Shown one piece after another: positions 42,903 to 51,777 of a DNA stretch of 64,000 nucleotides. A model generated the notes under the pieces. It saw nothing but the letters and a program-made list of their open reading frames with translations, was not told the DNA's origin and searched no databases. The stretch comes from an uncultured Prevotellaceae bacterium (GTDB taxonomy: Bacteria > Bacteroidota > Bacteroidia > Bacteroidales > Bacteroidaceae). Every line of letters starts with the position of its first letter. Positions within the stretch are counted from its first letter, which is position 1. Where the stretch lies: the NCBI GenBank assembly GCA_902774795.1, contig CACYKA010000003.1:62001-126000 (forward strand). Reading direction: 5' to 3'. The translations under genes were made by a program, and so were the position numbers.

Positions 42903-44834
42903 ATGAAAAAGATTACCTTTTTATTCCTTCTTACCTTGCTGCCACTGATGGCAAGTGCTGACGTTGTAGTGATTGATGACATTAATTACAACCTTAACAC
43001 CACGGACAATACTGCTGAGGTGGCGGAAAACAAATTTTGGACCAATATTATCATTCCTTCTACGGTCATGTATGAAGGTCTAAATTACAGCGTGACATCT
43101 ATAGGAGCATCCGCTTTCTCTAGCAGCGGCATTCTGACATCGGTGACCATTCCCAATAGCGTGACATCAATAGGAGAATCTGCTTTTGCTGCGTGCACTG
43201 AATTGAAATCGGTTACTATCGGTAGTGGCGTGACAACAATAGGGAAAAAAGCTTTCTCGAGTTGCTTCAGCTTGACATCCGTTACAATTCCCCACAGCGT
43301 GACATCTATAGGAGAAGGGGCTTTCAGTTTCTGCTCCAGGCTGACATCCATTGAAATACCCAATAGCGTGACATCAATAGGAGAAACGCCTTTCGGATTC
43401 TGCTCCAGCCTGACATCAATTTCTGTAGAAAGTGGGAATACAAAGTATGACTCCCGCAATAATTGCAATGCGATAATAGAAACTGCAACCAACAATCTGA
43501 TACAGGGCTGTATAAATACCGTTATTCCCAACGATGTGACATCAATAGGAAAATTGTTTCTTGCTGATTGCAATGACCTGACATCCGTTACCATCCCCAA
43601 CAGCGTAAAAAGCATTGGAGAAGCAGCTATCTCTAGTTGTCCCAACTTAGTATCGGTAAAAATAGGTAAAGGCGTGACATCTATAGGAGACTTTGCTTTC
43701 TATGGTTGCCCTAGCCTTACGTCAGTTACCTGCGAGGCGACAGAAGTGCCGTCAACTGGAAGTTATGTGCTTGATAATATTCCTCTGAGCGATGCGACGC
43801 TTTATGTACCAGCCTCTGCTTTGGAAAGTTACAAGGCTACCGCACCTTGGAGCGGATTCGGCAAAATCCTTGCCATTGGCGATGAGCCTGTGGTAGAAGG
43901 CATTGCCATCAACGAGACCAACTTCCCTGACGAGAAATTCCGCAACTGGATTCTGTCTCAGGAATACGGTCAGGACGGTGTGCTGACAGACGAAGAGATT
44001 GCTGATGTGATGAGTATCAAGGTTTCTTACAGCGACATACAAAGTCTGAAAGGTTTAGAGTACTTTACGGAATTGGAATATCTGTTTTGCCAAGGGAATC
44101 AGTTGAAATCTCTTGACCTTTCTAAGAATACGAAACTGACATATCTGAACTGCGGCAGCAACCAGCTGACGTCGCTTGACTTATCGGGATGTACGGCGAT
44201 GACAGAACTGTGGTGCTTCGAAAACCAGCTGACATCTCTCGATGTATCAGGATGTACTGCGCTGACATTTATGAATTGCTATGCCAACCAGCTGACATCA
44301 CTCGACGTGTCATGCTGTACGGCGCTTGAATCCATGAATTGCAGCATCAACAAAATGACAACTCTCAATATATCAGGATGTGTGGAACTGCAATTGCTGA
44401 ATTGTAGCGAAAATCAGTTGACATCGCTCGATGCATCAAACAATCCGGTTTTGGAAAGTCTGCAGTGTTCTAATAACAATCTGACCTCGCTTGATGTTAC
44501 CAATACGGCAATGGTGTATATTGAATGTTTCCAAAACCAAATCAATGGCGCAGCAATGGATGCATTTGTCAAGGGACTTCCCCAGATTACAAGCGGTAAG
44601 GAATGGGATGGCTTGATGTATATTGTTACCAGCGAGGACGAAGGTAATGTGATGACAAACACTCAGGTGGCTGTAGCCAAGGCTAAAGGCTGGAACCCGC
44701 ACTATTATGACGGAAAAGAATGGGTGCCATACGCTGACATCAAACCTGTTCTTCGTGGCGACGTTAATGAGGACGGCGTTGTCAACGGTACGGACATTCA
44801 GGAGGTGATTAACATTATAGTTAATGCAGATTAA
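42903..44834 (+). CDS. Mosaic repeat protein: BspA-like front, LRR-module back, half-dockerin end
   Basis: The 643-residue protein has a signal peptide nearly identical to its neighbour (LLPLMASA). Residues ~20-320 are BspA-like repeats like those of the gene before it. Residues ~325-610 switch to the other family, with header INETNFPDEKFRNWILSQ, an EF-like GQDGVLTDEEI loop, seven 21-residue NQLTSLD-type LRRs and the KGW cap. It ends in one Ca-loop, GDVNEDGVVNGTDIQEV. It lies 28 bases after the previous gene and should be co-transcribed. A strong terminator follows. Confidence 0.9.
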   Translation: MKKITFLFLLTLLPLMASADVVVIDDINYNLNTTDNTAEVAENKFWTNIIIPSTVMYEGLNYSVTSIGASAFSSSGILTSVTIPNSVTSIGESAFAACTELKSVTIGSGVTTIGKKAFSSCFSLTSVTIPHSVTSIGEGAFSFCSRLTSIEIPNSVTSIGETPFGFCSSLTSISVESGNTKYDSRNNCNAIIETATNNLIQGCINTVIPNDVTSIGKLFLADCNDLTSVTIPNSVKSIGEAAISSCPNLVSVKIGKGVTSIGDFAFYGCPSLTSVTCEATEVPSTGSYVLDNIPLSDATLYVPASALESYKATAPWSGFGKILAIGDEPVVEGIAINETNFPDEKFRNWILSQEYGQDGVLTDEEIADVMSIKVSYSDIQSLKGLEYFTELEYLFCQGNQLKSLDLSKNTKLTYLNCGSNQLTSLDLSGCTAMTELWCFENQLTSLDVSGCTALTFMNCYANQLTSLDVSCCTALESMNCSINKMTTLNISGCVELQLLNCSENQLTSLDASNNPVLESLQCSNNNLTSLDVTNTAMVYIECFQNQINGAAMDAFVKGLPQITSGKEWDGLMYIVTSEDEGNVMTNTQVAVAKAKGWNPHYYDGKEWVPYADIKPVLRGDVNEDGVVNGTDIQEVINIIVNAD

Positions 44835-44863
44835 TTAAAAGAATAAGGTCTGAAAAAAATATT

Positions 44864-44897
44864 TCCGCACTTTTTTATGAAAGGTGCGGATTTTTTT
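44864..44897 (+). terminator. Rho-independent terminator after the repeat-protein pair
   Basis: TCCGCACTTTT pairs with AAAGGTGCGGA (11 pairs with one G-U) around a short loop, followed by seven T. The T-tract runs directly into the promoter of the next gene. Confidence 0.9.
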
Positions 44898-44898
44898 G

Positions 44899-44906
44899 TA
44901 CTTTTG
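44899..44906 (+). promoter_or_regulatory. -7 element overlapping the terminator tail
   Basis: TACTTTTG starts two bases after the T-tract and 20 bases before ATG 44927. Its -33 region would fall inside the terminator hairpin. Confidence 0.6.
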
Positions 44907-44926
44907 CACTCAAATAAATGTGATTT

Positions 44927-45748
44927 ATGAGAAAAGCTAGTTTTATTCTGAGTTTGGTTGTTTGTTTCTTTGCCATGACTGCTGGGGCGAAGACGACGTA
45001 TATTCCGACGTATGATAACCGGATTTTGATGATTGAAAACGGTGAGTTGGATTCTGTGGAGAACAAGTCGCACTCTGTTAGGATGTTGTCGAAGGACGGA
45101 CTTGTGACCTGCACTTTGGCGCAGCAGATTGTTTCGCCGGACTTGGTGCGCGACATCAAGCGGGCTAAGAGTGCCGCAGGATGGTCTATGGTGGCTGCTG
45201 CCCTGACGGCGACGTCGGAGGGTTTCTCAATAAGCCAGATGAACCGTGGTCGTGACCAGGGATGGGCGATGGTGAACTATGTGAATTCGAGGGATATGAC
45301 GAATGCCTCACTTGCTGCCTCGGCTGAGGCGGGCGCTATGGCTAATGAAATGAAGATGCTGCTGATGGACCTCATCGTTAGAAACAACTCCCAGAAGGAG
45401 ATGCTGGTGACGGATATGGACAGGGGACAGGTGTGGTTTGTGCTGCCGAACTGCGAGGTGCGTCTGCCATTGATGAGGGACGAGGAGTGCCACTTCCGCA
45501 TATCGTCGTGCAATCCGCTGGACGAGAATGTGAAGTATATCAATGTGGTGGGCACAAACACCCTGGAGAAATATACCATAGGTCTGGAGACGGACATATC
45601 GTGGTATGTGCCTATAAGCAAGAAGGCTCTGGAGGGCCTGAGATTTGTGACTGACAAGAGCGAAGGCTACATAAGGATTGATAAGGAGACAATGGCGATG
45701 AGCTTTGTGTCGGAAGAGGATTTTAAAAAGGGTGTGAAAGGGGAGTGA
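44927..45748 (+). CDS. Exported protein of unknown function
   Basis: The 273-residue protein has a signal peptide (ILSLVVCFFAMTAGA). Features include a central Ala-rich, possibly helical segment (SAAGWSMVAAALTATSEGF, ~86-104) and a beta-rich C-terminal half with YTIGLETDISWYVPISK. I do not recognise a family. The last codons and TGA are part of a GGGAGTGAA array. Confidence 0.75.
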   Translation: MRKASFILSLVVCFFAMTAGAKTTYIPTYDNRILMIENGELDSVENKSHSVRMLSKDGLVTCTLAQQIVSPDLVRDIKRAKSAAGWSMVAAALTATSEGFSISQMNRGRDQGWAMVNYVNSRDMTNASLAASAEAGAMANEMKMLLMDLIVRNNSQKEMLVTDMDRGQVWFVLPNCEVRLPLMRDEECHFRISSCNPLDENVKYINVVGTNTLEKYTIGLETDISWYVPISKKALEGLRFVTDKSEGYIRIDKETMAMSFVSEEDFKKGVKGE

Positions 45749-45799
45749 AATAGGGGAGTGAAGAAAGGGAGTGAAAGGGGAGTGAAGAAAGGGAGTGAA
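45741..45799 (+). repeat. GGGAGTGAA array between the exported unknown and the MATE gene
   Basis: Five copies of GGGAGTGAA start at 45741, 45754, 45767, 45778 and 45791 (spacing 13, 13, 11, 13). The first copy contains the stop codon of the upstream gene. The word is the same as at 24.75, 25.5 and 32.15 kb. Confidence 0.88.
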
Positions 45800-45827
45800 A
45801 GGGGACGATAACGAAAACGAAAACTAA

Positions 45828-47141
45828 ATGAACAGGCAGATTCTGCGGCTGGCGGTGCCGTCGATAATCTCCAACATCACGGTTCCGCTGTTGGGGTTTG
45901 TGGATGTGACTATAACAGGTCACATGGGCGACGCACGCTATATGGCGGCCATTGCCGTAGGAGCGATGCTGTTCAATATTATGTACTGGATGTTCTCGTT
46001 CCTGCGTTTCGGAACGGGTGGACTGACGGCACAGGCTTTCGGACAGAAGAACGACGAGGAGTGTGTGCTCTTGCTGCTGCGTTCGCAGATGACATCATTT
46101 GCAGTGGCGCTGGTGCTCTTCGTGCTGCAGATGCCGCTGTTCACGCTGGCTATGTGGCTGATAGCGCCTGCTGCAAACATCGTCGGAATTATTCGTAATT
46201 ACTACGAGATATGCATCCTGGGTACCTTTCCGTCGCTGGCGTTGTATGCCTTCACAGGATGGTTTGTGGGAATGCAAAATACGAAGTTCCCGATGGTGAT
46301 ATCATTGGCGCAGAACATCATTAACATCGCATTGAGCTGCACGCTGGTATTCGGCTTCGGCATGAAGATTGCTGGTGTTGCGTTCGGCACCATGATAGCA
46401 CAGTGGTGCGGAGCCTTGATGGCAGTGGGGCTGATAGCATGGAAATACGGCCACTTCTTCAGCGACAATATTGCTTTCAGGGAGCATGTGTTCAATGTGG
46501 AGGCGTTCAAGCGTTTCTTCAAGGTGAACCAGGCAATTTTCCTGCGGACGATATTCCTCATTGCCGTGAACCTGTACTTCATAGTGATAGGTGCGAGGGG
46601 TGGATCATTGATGCTGGCGATTAATGCGATGCTGATGCAGTTCTTCATCTTCTATTCTTATGTGATGGACGGCTTTGCCTTTGCTGCCGAGGCGCTATGC
46701 GGACGCTATTTTGGTGCACACGACAGGGAGAACTTTATGCTGGCGATGAGGGGCGTATGGATGTGGGGCCTGCTGCTGACGGTGGCTTATACGCTGCTTT
46801 ATGCCTTTGGCGGCGACCTGATAGTATCGCTGATAACTGACGATGCCGTAATACGTGTTGCTTCGAGGGACTTCATGCCTTGGATAGTGGCAATACCGTT
46901 CTGCGGCCTTGCGGCTTTCGTGTGGGACGGGGTGTTTGTGGGTATCACGAATATCAAAGGGATGCTTTTGGGTACTTTCGTGGGTGCGGTGGCGTTCTTC
47001 GTAATCCTGAATCTTCCGTACACTTTCAGCCTGACGTCGAAGGTGCAGAATACCATCTTGTGGTTTGCCTTTGACATATATCTCATCATGCGCGGCGTGA
47101 CCCAGACGCTGGTGTGGAGGATGTTGCGCCAGAAGGAATGA
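45828..47141 (+). CDS. MATE family efflux transporter
   Basis: The 437-residue inner-membrane protein has about twelve hydrophobic segments in two halves. The opening RQILRLAVPSIISNITVPLLGFVDVTITGHMG and the second-half MQFFIFYSYVMDGFAFAAEALCGRYFGA are characteristic of the MATE fold (DinF-like subgroup). It should export cationic or other small compounds driven by Na+ or H+. The substrate is unknown. Confidence 0.93.
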   Translation: MNRQILRLAVPSIISNITVPLLGFVDVTITGHMGDARYMAAIAVGAMLFNIMYWMFSFLRFGTGGLTAQAFGQKNDEECVLLLLRSQMTSFAVALVLFVLQMPLFTLAMWLIAPAANIVGIIRNYYEICILGTFPSLALYAFTGWFVGMQNTKFPMVISLAQNIINIALSCTLVFGFGMKIAGVAFGTMIAQWCGALMAVGLIAWKYGHFFSDNIAFREHVFNVEAFKRFFKVNQAIFLRTIFLIAVNLYFIVIGARGGSLMLAINAMLMQFFIFYSYVMDGFAFAAEALCGRYFGAHDRENFMLAMRGVWMWGLLLTVAYTLLYAFGGDLIVSLITDDAVIRVASRDFMPWIVAIPFCGLAAFVWDGVFVGITNIKGMLLGTFVGAVAFFVILNLPYTFSLTSKVQNTILWFAFDIYLIMRGVTQTLVWRMLRQKE

Positions 47142-47146
47142 CAAAA

Positions 47147-47190
47147 TCTCGAAATTTCGATATTTCGACATGACGACAAAAGGCGCGACA
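47147..47190 (+). repeat. Dispersed repeat copy B (MATE-NIF3 gap)
   Basis: The copy begins TCTCGAAATTTCG and ends CGACAAAAGGCGCGACA, matching the minus strand of 31150-31207 with a few changes. It again lies just after a stop codon and before a co-directional gene. Confidence 0.7.
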
Positions 47191-47233
47191 GAAGATTATT
47201 TGGGAAAAATTTGGCGGTTACGTAGAATTTTTG

Positions 47234-47241
47234 TACCTTTG
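47234..47241 (+). promoter_or_regulatory. -7 element for the NIF3-holA operon
   Basis: TACCTTTG after a T-run; 25 bases to the GTG start of the NIF3-like gene. Confidence 0.6.
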
Positions 47242-47266
47242 CAGCGCAATTTTAGTATCACAGAGC

Positions 47267-48019
47267 GTGAAGATTAAGGAAGTCATTAGTACCCTTGAGC
47301 AGTTTGCGCCTTTGCCACTACAGGAAAGCTTCGACAATGCGGGCCTGCAGATTGGATTGACAGAGGCTGATGTTTCAGGGGTCTTATTGTGTTTGGATGT
47401 CACTGAAGCAATAGTAAGTGAAGCCATAGAGAAAGGATGCAACATGATAGTGTCGCATCATCCTTTGCTGTTCCACGGCCTGAAGCAGATTAGCGACAGT
47501 AGCTACGTGGAGCGTGCAGCAGTAATGGCCATAAAGCATGACATCGCTATAGTGTCGATGCATACCAACCTGGATAATGCCGAGGAGGGTGTGAACTGGG
47601 AGATTGGCCGCCGCCTAGGGCTGGAAGGCTCTGTGACGGAGGGGCTGTTTAAGGGAGAATTTCCTGAACCGTTAACGGCTCAGGAATACATCGAGCTGGT
47701 GAAGAAGACCTTCGGAGCAGAGGTGGTGATGACCAACGGTTTGCTGGAGCGTCCCATCAGGCGCGTTGCCATCTGCGGAGGGGCGGGAGCCTTCATGCTG
47801 CAAAGGGCAATAGAGGAGGGGGCTGACGCCTTCCTGACGGGTGAGATGAAGTATAATGATTACTTCGACCACGACGGGGAGATAATGATAAGCGTCATTG
47901 GCCACTATGAGAGTGAGCAATTTACCAAAGAACTGTTGAAAGACATCATCGACAGAGGCTGTCCGGGAATAAGGACAATAGTTACGGAACATAATACTAA
48001 TCCAATAAGATATTACTAA
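47267..48019 (+). CDS. NIF3-like metal-binding protein (YbgI/YqfO family)
   Basis: The 250-residue protein starts with GTG giving KIKEVISTLEQFAPLPLQE, the usual family opening. A TTG twelve codons earlier would place the promoter inside the gene. The dinuclear metal ligands are visible in NMIVSHHPLLFHGL and VSMHTNLDNAEEGVN, with IGHYESE near the C-terminus. The family is often named GTP cyclohydrolase I type 2, but its cellular role is unsettled. The next gene begins five bases later. Confidence 0.92.
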   Translation: MKIKEVISTLEQFAPLPLQESFDNAGLQIGLTEADVSGVLLCLDVTEAIVSEAIEKGCNMIVSHHPLLFHGLKQISDSSYVERAAVMAIKHDIAIVSMHTNLDNAEEGVNWEIGRRLGLEGSVTEGLFKGEFPEPLTAQEYIELVKKTFGAEVVMTNGLLERPIRRVAICGGAGAFMLQRAIEEGADAFLTGEMKYNDYFDHDGEIMISVIGHYESEQFTKELLKDIIDRGCPGIRTIVTEHNTNPIRYY

Positions 48020-48024
48020 AAATC

Positions 48025-48846
48025 ATGGCAAGAAAAGATCCAAAAGACATGACAGTTGAAGAGAAGCTGAAGACTCTCTTCCAGTTGCAGACAACTCTCT
48101 CGCACATCGACGAGAAGCGTGCGGTACGTGGCGAACTCCCACTTGAGGTTGAAGACCTTGAGAACGAGCTGGAGGGACTCAGCGTGCGTATGGACAAGCT
48201 GAACAAGGAAATCAAAGACCTTAAGGATGCTATCTCAAAGCGCACAGCAGACATTGAGGAGGCTAAGGCTTCTGTAGAGCGTTACAAGCAGCAGCTCAAC
48301 GACGTGAAGAATAACCGCGAGTATGACACACTTACCAAGGAGATAGAGTTCCAGGAGCTCGAGATAGAGCTGTGTGGCAAGAAGATTCGTGAGGCAGAGC
48401 AGCGAATCCTTGACCGTCAGGCTGACAAGGAGAAGGTGGATATGCTCATCGAAGACCGCGAGCGCGACCTTGACGACAAGCGCAGCGAGCTTGACGAGAT
48501 AATGCTCGAGACACGCGAGGAGGAAGATCTGCTGAAGATTAAGGCTAAGGATCTGGAGCTGAAGATAGAGACTCGTCTGCTGCAGAGCTTCAAGAGAATC
48601 AGGAAGAATGCACGCAACGGTCTGGGCATCGTATATGTGAACCGTGATGCCTGCGGCGGCTGCTTCAACCAGATTCCGCCACAGCGTCAGCTCGACGTGA
48701 AGATGCACAAGAAGATTATTGTCTGCGAGCATTGCGGACGCATACTCATCGACCCAGAATTGGCTGGCGTTAAACTCGTGAAGCCAGAGGAGAAGACCAA
48801 GCGTCGCCGCACCGCTACACGTCGCAAGAAGACTGACGAAGAGTAA
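48025..48846 (+). CDS. Coiled-coil protein with C4-type zinc ribbon
   Basis: The 273-residue protein has a long coiled coil (~45-185) and a C-terminal zinc ribbon with CGGC and CEHCG (~210-245), which fits the zf-RING_7 (PF02591) family. It ends in a basic tail (KTKRRRTATRRKK). The pairing with NIF3-like genes is conserved in many bacteria. A nucleic-acid-linked role is suspected for the family; nothing more specific is visible. Confidence 0.9.
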   Translation: MARKDPKDMTVEEKLKTLFQLQTTLSHIDEKRAVRGELPLEVEDLENELEGLSVRMDKLNKEIKDLKDAISKRTADIEEAKASVERYKQQLNDVKNNREYDTLTKEIEFQELEIELCGKKIREAEQRILDRQADKEKVDMLIEDRERDLDDKRSELDEIMLETREEEDLLKIKAKDLELKIETRLLQSFKRIRKNARNGLGIVYVNRDACGGCFNQIPPQRQLDVKMHKKIIVCEHCGRILIDPELAGVKLVKPEEKTKRRRTATRRKKTDEE

Positions 48847-48864
48847 ATAAAAGCAGTTTTTGGA

Positions 48865-49890
48865 ATGCGCTACAGGCTGCCTGCAGAATGGGAACCGCAG
48901 AGCATGGTGATGCTGACATGGCCTCACCATGATACTGACTGGAACCAGTATCTCGAGGACATTACGAGGACGTATGTGGAAATGGCCGACGCCATAACAC
49001 AACGTGAAAGACTCCTCGTAGTGACCCCTCACCCTGTAGAGGTGGGGGCGATACTGGGCAGGCACCTGACATCGAGCCAGATGGCACAGGTGACTATCAG
49101 CTACTGCAAGACAAACGACACTTGGGCTCGCGACCATGGGCCGATAAGTCTTGTGGGAGAGGATAGCGACGGAAAGAAAAAACTCTTGTGCCTTGACTTC
49201 CGCTTCAACGGATGGGGAGACAAATTTCCTGCCGACCTTGACAATAAAATTACGCAAAATGTGTTCAAGGAGCTGTTCAGCGACGAAATCCTGAACGGCG
49301 ACATTGGAAGCGGCAATGACGACTTTGTTCTTGAAGGCGGTTCGATAGAGAGCGACGGCAAGGGGACGATATTCACAACGGAATGCTGCCTCATGGCTCC
49401 ACATCGTAACCAACCGCTGACGAAGGAAGAGATAGAGCAGGAACTGAAGCTGAGACTGAAGGCCCGCAGCGTAGTATGGCTGCAGCATGGGGCTGTGCCT
49501 GGAGACGATACTGACGGACACATAGACACCACCGTGAGACTGGCTCCGGACGACACGATAGTATATTGCCATCCTGCAGACAGAAAGGAACTGGAAGGAC
49601 TCAGAACCATTGACGGAAAACCGTACAGGCTGCTGGAACTGCCTACGCCAGAAGTGGAATACGACGGCGAGGCGCTGCCTGCGACATACGCTAATTTTCT
49701 GATAATAAACGGAGCCGTCATCGTACCTGTATATGACAATCCTGAAAAGGACAGAATGGCGTGCGAGATAATACAGAGCGCCTTTCCCGACAGGATAATA
49801 ATACCCATCGATGCCACTGTAATAGTAAGACAGCACGGATCGATACATTGCTGCACTATGCAGATACCTCAAACCACACAGGAAAAATGA
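48865..49890 (+). CDS. aguA: Agmatine deiminase
   Basis: AguA converts agmatine to N-carbamoylputrescine. The 341-residue protein begins RLPAEWEPQSMVMLTWPH and has NDTWARDHGPISL, the guanidine-binding Asp segment, GDDTDGHIDT with the catalytic His, and GSIHCCTMQIPQ with the nucleophile Cys near the C-terminus. It overlaps the amidase gene by four bases (ATGA), giving the two-step agmatine-to-putrescine pathway from one mRNA. Confidence 0.94.
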   Translation: MRYRLPAEWEPQSMVMLTWPHHDTDWNQYLEDITRTYVEMADAITQRERLLVVTPHPVEVGAILGRHLTSSQMAQVTISYCKTNDTWARDHGPISLVGEDSDGKKKLLCLDFRFNGWGDKFPADLDNKITQNVFKELFSDEILNGDIGSGNDDFVLEGGSIESDGKGTIFTTECCLMAPHRNQPLTKEEIEQELKLRLKARSVVWLQHGAVPGDDTDGHIDTTVRLAPDDTIVYCHPADRKELEGLRTIDGKPYRLLELPTPEVEYDGEALPATYANFLIINGAVIVPVYDNPEKDRMACEIIQSAFPDRIIIPIDATVIVRQHGSIHCCTMQIPQTTQEK

Positions 49891-50741
49891 AGATAGGAAT
49901 AATACAACAGCATAACGTTGCCGACTGCAAGACAAACGTATCGCGCCTCGCAGAGAGTGTGAAGACACTTGCCGGCAAGGGGGCAGAACTCATAGTGTTG
50001 CAGGAACTGCACAATACGCTGTATTTCTGCAAGACGGAAGACGTCAGCCAGTTTGACCTCGCTGAGACTATCCCAGGACCGTCAACAGAACTGTTCGGAA
50101 AGCTGGCTCGTGAGAATAATGTGGTTATCGTTACCTCGCTGTTCGAGAAACGTGCCGTAGGGCTGTATCACAATACTGCTGTGGTGATGGAGAGGGACGG
50201 AAGCATTGCCGGAACATACAGGAAGATGCATATTCCCGATGATCCGGAATATTACGAAAAATTCTATTTCACACCAGGAGACATGGGTTTCCATCCGATA
50301 GAGACATCAGTAGGAAAACTTGGTGTGATGGTTTGCTGGGATCAGTGGTATCCGGAAGCAGCTCGCCTGATGGCGCTTGCAGGAGCGGAGATACTGATTT
50401 ATCCTACAGCTATAGGCTATGCCGATGCCGACGATGCTGCAGAACAGCAACGCCAGCGCGAGGCTTGGGTGACAGTACAGAGAGGTCATGCCGTAGCGAA
50501 CGGCCTGAATGTAGTGGCCGTAAACAGAGTAGGAAGAGAGGACAGCATCAACTTCTGGGGCACCAGCTTCGTGGCCGGGCCGCAGGGAGAAATTATTTAT
50601 CGCGCATCTGAAACGGAAGAGGAATGCGTAATTGTGGAGACAGACATCAGCCACTCTGAAAATGTAAGACGCTGGTGGCCATTCCTCAGAGACCGCAGAA
50701 TAGATGCTTACGACGAGATACTGAAACGTTTCAGGAATTGA
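49887..50741 (+). CDS. aguB: N-carbamoylputrescine amidohydrolase
   Basis: AguB releases putrescine from N-carbamoylputrescine. The 284-residue nitrilase-superfamily protein shows the Glu-Lys-Cys triad contexts LIVLQELHN, GTYRKMHIPDDPEYYEK and VMVCWDQWYPEAARLMAL. A longer in-frame start within aguA is rejected in favour of the ATG that overlaps its stop. With nspC at 55.5 kb it fits the carboxyspermidine route to spermidine. Confidence 0.95.
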   Translation: MKIGIIQQHNVADCKTNVSRLAESVKTLAGKGAELIVLQELHNTLYFCKTEDVSQFDLAETIPGPSTELFGKLARENNVVIVTSLFEKRAVGLYHNTAVVMERDGSIAGTYRKMHIPDDPEYYEKFYFTPGDMGFHPIETSVGKLGVMVCWDQWYPEAARLMALAGAEILIYPTAIGYADADDAAEQQRQREAWVTVQRGHAVANGLNVVAVNRVGREDSINFWGTSFVAGPQGEIIYRASETEEECVIVETDISHSENVRRWWPFLRDRRIDAYDEILKRFRN

Positions 50742-50748
50742 GAATATA

Positions 50749-51777
50749 ATGGCAAAGAAATCTTCTTCGACAGAATTCAAAATGCTTATGGCTCAACTGG
50801 AGGCAGGTCATAGAAAACCTGTGTATATCCTGATGGGCGAGGAGAGCTATTATATAGATAAGGTGTGCGAATATATCATGACGCATACCTTGAGCGAAGA
50901 GGAGCGCGACTTCAACCAGATTGTGATGTACGGCAGCGAGACGTCGGCACAGCAGATAATGGATCAGGCACGACGTTTCCCCATGATGGCAAAATATCAG
51001 GTCGTCGTGGTTCGTGAGGCACAGGGAATGAAAGACCTGGAGCAGCTGGAGAAATATATGGAGAAGCCTGTTCCTACGACAATTCTCGTAATATGCTACA
51101 TGGGCGGCACAATTGATGCCAGAAAGAAACTTGTCGGAAAGGCTGCTGCAGTTGGCGAGGTCTTCGTCAGCGAATCTCCACGCTACGACCGTGACATTGT
51201 AGAATTCATAAACGAATACATAGAGAAAGAGAAAGCAAAAATAGATCCGCGTGCGGCACTGGTTGTGGCAGCACACATAGGCGGAGACCTGAAACGCCTC
51301 ACCTCAGAACTGGATAAAGTGTTTATCGGGCTAGGGGAGGACAGAGTGATAACATCGGACATCATTGAGAAAAAAATCGGCATCAGCAAAAACTACAACG
51401 TTTTTGAGCTGCGTGAGGCCCTGATTACAAAAAATGCACTCAAGGCTCACCAGATTGCAAAATATTTTGACAGCAATCCAAAATCGGGCGGACTTTTTGC
51501 TCTCCTGCCGCAAACGTTTTCTTTTTTCCAGAATCTCATGCTGTGCTACTATATTCCGAAGCCAGTTACTGATAATGCCATTATGGCACAACTGGGAATG
51601 AAGTCGGCATGGGCTGTACGTGACTATGTGACGGCTATGAAGAACTTCTCAGCGAGGAAGACGCTACAGATCATAGCAAAGATAAGAGAGGTCGATGCAC
51701 GTTCAAAAGGCTTAGATAATGTAAATACCACTCCAGGAGATTTACTTAAGGAGCTGGTGACGTTTATCGTGAGCTAA
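50749..51777 (+). CDS. holA: DNA polymerase III subunit delta
   Basis: HolA is the clamp-loader subunit that opens the sliding clamp. The 342-residue protein begins with the typical KPVYILMGEESYYIDKV segment (~23) and has the degenerate AAA+ core, ALVVAAHIGGDLKRLTSELDK, and a helical C-terminal collar. It is the last gene of the NIF3-zinc ribbon-aguAB run, seven bases after aguB. Confidence 0.93.
   Translation: MAKKSSSTEFKMLMAQLEAGHRKPVYILMGEESYYIDKVCEYIMTHTLSEEERDFNQIVMYGSETSAQQIMDQARRFPMMAKYQVVVVREAQGMKDLEQLEKYMEKPVPTTILVICYMGGTIDARKKLVGKAAAVGEVFVSESPRYDRDIVEFINEYIEKEKAKIDPRAALVVAAHIGGDLKRLTSELDKVFIGLGEDRVITSDIIEKKIGISKNYNVFELREALITKNALKAHQIAKYFDSNPKSGGLFALLPQTFSFFQNLMLCYYIPKPVTDNAIMAQLGMKSAWAVRDYVTAMKNFSARKTLQIIAKIREVDARSKGLDNVNTTPGDLLKELVTFIVS

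Noticed and set aside
47231..47266. TTG start for the NIF3-like gene
   Set aside because: It would put the -7 promoter element inside the coding region; GTG 47267 gives the normal family N-terminus.
48235..49968. 577-codon open frame on the minus strand
   Set aside because: It lies opposite the zinc-ribbon and aguA genes, whose products are clear; the minus translation matches nothing recognisable.
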